A DNA stretch of 64,000 nt from Deltaproteobacteria bacterium (GTDB lineage Bacteria; Myxococcota_A; UBA9042): positions 62,001 through 126,000 of the forward strand of contig JACKFC010000011.1 in NCBI GenBank assembly GCA_020632665.1, given 5' to 3'. The notes beneath the pieces are model-generated. The model did no database searches. It was not told the DNA's origin and worked only from the letters and a program-made list of their open reading frames with translations. This document shows positions 60,853-64,000 of the stretch, in pieces. The position numbers were made by a program, and so were the translations under genes. How positions within the stretch are numbered: position 1 is the first letter of the stretch; every line of letters begins with the position of its first letter.

Positions 60853-60932
60853 GCGCTCCCCGCCTGTGCCCCATTCGCGGGCCAACGATGCGGCACTCTA
60901 CCTGTGCGCGCGAGGCGTCGCAACGCGCGGCG

Positions 60933-63900
60933 CTAGCTGCCGCAGTCGACCACGAGCTTGAAGTCGTCGACGAAAATGCCCTGGCCAGAGTTGGCGACGC
61001 TGTCGACGCTGTCGAAGTTGAACTCGATCTGCACCGACTTGCCGGCGTAGGCGCTCATGTCGAACTTCCAGTCGGTCCACTTCTTGGTGCCGAAGCCCGA
61101 AGAGGCCTTCGACCAGATCTGCTTCTTGGTTCCGCCGTCGACGACGTAGATGAAGAGCTTGTCGTAGGACGAGCCGCTCTCGGTATCGACGTAGAGCGAG
61201 AGCTGCAGCTCGCTCTTGTTGCCGGTCGGGATCAGCAACGAGGGCGACTTCGCGGTCCCAGACGACTTGCCCCAGTTGTAGTTGCCTGCGCCGGGATCAC
61301 CGTAATACAGCGTGCCCTTGGGCGACTTGCTCTGCGCCGAGCTGCCGTTGACCTGCCAGCCCTTGGTCGCACCACCGGAGTTGCTGAAGGTCCAGCTGCC
61401 GGCGCCCTTCTCGAAATCGTCGAAGACCGGCAGCGGCTCGCAGCAGCCGGCCGCGCCGGTCGGCTTGTGCAGGCAGACGCTGTCGGAGCCGCAGCTATCG
61501 GTGGTGCACTTGGTCTCGCCATCGGCGCAGTCGGCGTCCGTCTTGCAGCAGAAGTTCTTGTTCTCGCACTTGTTGGCGATGCACAGGTCGTCGGTGCACT
61601 TGTCCTTGTCGTCGCACTCCGAGGAGGAGAGGCAGCAGCCGGCGACCGGCGCGAAGCTGCAATCCTTGCCCGGGCCGGGGCAGATATCGGTGGTGCAGGG
61701 GTTGCCGTCGTCGCAGTCGCCCTGCCCCATGCAGCAGCCCTTCTTCTCGGTGAACGCGCACTTGCCGGACGTACACTTGGCCGAGACGCAGAGGTTGCCG
61801 CTATCGCAATCCGCGTCAGCGGTGCAGCAGCTGTTCGTGTAGGTGCAGGCGCCGTCGGTGCAGATGCCCGAGAGGCAGGACGCGACCGAAGCACATTGGC
61901 TGTTGGTCGTGCACTTCAGCGGGTTGCACGAGGTCTCGAACTTGACGTCGTCGACCCAGATGCCCTTGCCGGCCGTGCCGGTGCCGAAGCCGTAGACCCG
62001 GCCACGCAGCTTGATCTGGAAGGTCTCGCCAGCCAAGGCGCTGACGTCCTTGCTGTATTCTTGCCATCCGTCCTTGCCGGAGGTCGCCCAGGTCACCGAA
62101 CCGAGGGTGGTCTGCTTGCCTTGGTGGACGATGTACGCCGTCACGTTCTGCGAGCTGGTCTTGTAGCTCAGGTCGAAGCGCACCTTGAACGAGAACTTCA
62201 TGTCCTGACCGGGCGGGAGCGTGATGTCCGGGCTGGTCATGGTCACGTAATTGCTGCCGATGATGCCGGCCATCTCCTTGCCGGGAATGCCGAGCAATGC
62301 AGCGCCATCGCCCTTCTTGCCGTCCTCGTCGTGCGGGAACTTGGCGTGGTGCCAGGCCAGATCATTCACCGGCGCGTCGCTGACCCAGCTGTCGAGGCTG
62401 CCGCTGAAGGTGGCCACCCACGGCTCGGGCGAGCAACAACCGGGCAGCAGGCTCGGCGAATGCGCGCATTTGCCGTCCTTGCAGGCGTCGACGGTGCAGG
62501 GGTTGAAGTCGTCGCACTCGCCGTCTCCGATGCAGCAGGTGCTGGTGAAGGCGCACTCGCCGCCGGCGCACGCTCCCTTGAGGCAAGGGTCGGCCGAGAC
62601 GCACTCCGAATCCGCCTTGCAGCAGGTGTCGGTGTGCTGGCAGGTGCTGCCGGCCTTGGGGCAGTGGTCGATGGTGCAGGCGTCGCCGTCGTCGCAATCC
62701 TTCTCGTCGATGCAGCAATTCGGCTTGGCGTTGTGCGAGCAGGTGCCGCCGGGGCCCGAGCAGAGGTCGAGCGTGCAGGGCTTGCCGTCGTCGCAATCGG
62801 CGGCCGACGAGCAGCACTCGGTCTTGGGCGCGTAGCTGCAGACCGGCAAGGACTTCGAGAGCGCGGTCGGGGCACAGGAGTCGACCGAGCAGGCGTTGCC
62901 GTCGTTGCAGTCGCTGACGGCGCCACAGCAGCCGGTGCGCAGCGAGATATCGTCGATATAGGCGCCTTCGAAGGCGTTGACGAAGCCGTCCTTGCTGTCG
63001 AACGTGAAGCGGAAGGCGAGCGACTTGCCGGCCCAGGCGCCGACGTCGAGGTGCACGAGCTGCCAGACCTTGTGCGTGGTGCCGCCGATCTTGTCGCTGC
63101 TCCAGATCGCGGTCGCCTTCTCACCCTCGATCGCCTCGACCGTCAACGTGTCGTAGCCCTTGGACTCCTCGGTATCGAGCCAGAGCCAGAAGCTGAGGGT
63201 CTCGGTCACGCCGTCGTACATCGGCACCGCCATCGCGCCGGTGGTGAACGAAGCGTTGACGTGCAGGTCGTTGGCGTAGGTCTTGGTCGTCGGATCGCCG
63301 AAGTAGAGGCTCTTGCCGCCGCTCACCGAACGCGCGTCGCTGAGTTGCCAGATGAGCTTGCCCTTGCCTCCGGTGAGGTCCTCGACCTTGAGGCCGTGCT
63401 TCTCGTCGTCGATCGGGAGCAGGTTCTGCACCGACGTCAGCTGCGTGGTCGTGACCTTGGCGTTGCAGGAGAGGCACGGCGTGGCCTTGTTCTGCATCCC
63501 GTCGCCGTAGCAGGTGACCTCGGTCGTGGAGCTGTCGACCAGGCAGGCGCCGGCCTTGACGGTGTAGTTGCAACTGCCGTTGTCGCAGGTCGCGGCGCTG
63601 GCGCACGGGATCAGGCAATCACCGTTGGTGCTGCACGCCTTGTTGTGGGTCGTGATCTCCTTGACCGCGCCGCCGCTGTCGGGCTGCGTCGAGCTGTCGC
63701 CGCTATCGGCCGTGTCGGCCACGGTGTCGCCCTTGCTGTCGGCTGTATCCTCGACCATGGCGTCAGTGCTGCCGTCCGCGGCGTCGCCGTCCTCGACATC
63801 GGTCGGGTCGGCGTCGGCGTCGGCGAGGATATCGGCCTCGGCGTCGGTGCCGCTCGCGTCGGTGCCACCGTCCGCGGTGTCTTCCACATCGACGCCGGCA

Positions 63901-64000
63901 TCGCCTCCGGCGTCGGTCACGGTGCTGTCCTGCCCGCCGACATCGCCGCCGTTGCCACCGGTATCGGTCCCGGTATCAGGCCCGGGGGAGATCGAAGTGT
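60933..64000 (-). CDS. Giant modular Cys-rich lipoprotein (three jelly-roll modules, 5' partial)
   Basis: The frame is open to the right edge, so the signal peptide and start lie outside; a GTG at 63920 is not the start because the same Asp/Thr/Gly spacer continues upstream. The visible ~1022 residues show the low-complexity spacer, then three jelly-roll modules (ends FEGAYIDDISLRTGC, IWVDDVKFETSC and IFVDDFKLVVDC) separated by strings of CC..D..CDDG..CT.D.C repeats, at least nine in total. Lipoprotein status is by analogy with its paralogues. It is the first of three tandem copies and ends 80 nt before the next. Confidence 0.8.
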   Translation of the reverse strand, partial: TSISPGPDTGTDTGGNGGDVGGQDSTVTDAGGDAGVDVEDTADGGTDASGTDAEADILADADADPTDVEDGDAADGSTDAMVEDTADSKGDTVADTADSGDSSTQPDSGGAVKEITTHNKACSTNGDCLIPCASAATCDNGSCNYTVKAGACLVDSSTTEVTCYGDGMQNKATPCLSCNAKVTTTQLTSVQNLLPIDDEKHGLKVEDLTGGKGKLIWQLSDARSVSGGKSLYFGDPTTKTYANDLHVNASFTTGAMAVPMYDGVTETLSFWLWLDTEESKGYDTLTVEAIEGEKATAIWSSDKIGGTTHKVWQLVHLDVGAWAGKSLAFRFTFDSKDGFVNAFEGAYIDDISLRTGCCGAVSDCNDGNACSVDSCAPTALSKSLPVCSYAPKTECCSSAADCDDGKPCTLDLCSGPGGTCSHNAKPNCCIDEKDCDDGDACTIDHCPKAGSTCQHTDTCCKADSECVSADPCLKGACAGGECAFTSTCCIGDGECDDFNPCTVDACKDGKCAHSPSLLPGCCSPEPWVATFSGSLDSWVSDAPVNDLAWHHAKFPHDEDGKKGDGAALLGIPGKEMAGIIGSNYVTMTSPDITLPPGQDMKFSFKVRFDLSYKTSSQNVTAYIVHQGKQTTLGSVTWATSGKDGWQEYSKDVSALAGETFQIKLRGRVYGFGTGTAGKGIWVDDVKFETSCNPLKCTTNSQCASVASCLSGICTDGACTYTNSCCTADADCDSGNLCVSAKCTSGKCAFTEKKGCCMGQGDCDDGNPCTTDICPGPGKDCSFAPVAGCCLSSSECDDKDKCTDDLCIANKCENKNFCCKTDADCADGETKCTTDSCGSDSVCLHKPTGAAGCCEPLPVFDDFEKGAGSWTFSNSGGATKGWQVNGSSAQSKSPKGTLYYGDPGAGNYNWGKSSGTAKSPSLLIPTGNKSELQLSLYVDTESGSSYDKLFIYVVDGGTKKQIWSKASSGFGTKKWTDWKFDMSAYAGKSVQIEFNFDSVDSVANSGQGIFVDDFKLVVDCGS

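Overview
The window is 64 kb of very GC-rich (roughly 70 percent by eye), densely packed bacterial chromosome with no gene-free stretch over 300 bp and no tRNA, rRNA, insertion sequence or CRISPR array that I can see. The housekeeping set, together with many large Cys-rich and Asp/Gly-rich surface lipoproteins (MopE-type CDGxDxDCDG repeats, thrombospondin-3 repeats, Kelch, lamin-tail and HEAT modules), points to a Myxococcota or related deltaproteobacterial lineage. I cannot name a genus.

Layout. 1-9.3 kb: an OmpA-like barrel with thrombospondin-3 repeats (cut by the left edge), lolA, divergent ftsK, an unrecognised protein with three Trp-containing repeats, a Cys-rich lipoprotein, and an RNase E/G gene. 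9.3-19.2 kb: a possible PLP-fold pseudoenzyme, a pdxA fused in frame to a lipoprotein-like region, a small lipoprotein with a zinc peptidase, then on the minus strand hemF, an HTH-membrane protein, recO and the classical rpsB-tsf-pyrH-frr translation cluster. 19.2-27 kb: a LolC/E-type permease, an Ig-like lipoprotein, serA, and a two-gene unit of an eCIS-type AAA+ ATPase carrying a ribosomal-protein-S13-like N-terminus plus a small protein resembling the eukaryotic C10 (C12orf57) family. 27-38.5 kb: lipoproteins, a nine-repeat MopE-like protein overlapping mpl, rpsA with a strong terminator, a lamin-tail lipoprotein and a HEAT-like lipoprotein.

38.5-47.6 kb is a minus-strand unit glmM-pdxJ-nnr followed by a MopE-Kelch lipoprotein, joined by 4-nt or longer overlaps, with a patatin-like lipase upstream and a PsiF-repeat gene lacking an obvious start. 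47.6-64 kb is an almost continuous run of ten minus-strand genes: three giant modular lipoproteins (the first cut by the right edge), a HEAT-repeat membrane protein, an OmpR-type regulator, its histidine kinase, a polysaccharide deacetylase, a FadL-like barrel, a membrane-anchored unknown and mutY.

Themes: envelope biogenesis and lipoprotein traffic (LolA, LolC/E, FtsK, GlmM, Mpl), the DXP-dependent vitamin B6 route (PdxA, PdxJ), translation (S1, S2, EF-Ts, RRF, and UMP kinase in the same cluster), and a large investment in secreted Cys-rich lipoproteins. The most unusual locus is the S13-AAA+/C10-like pair at 24.25-26.97 kb. Next are the pdxA fusion and the giant lipoprotein/two-component run. 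All family assignments come from reading the translated sequence, without database searches.
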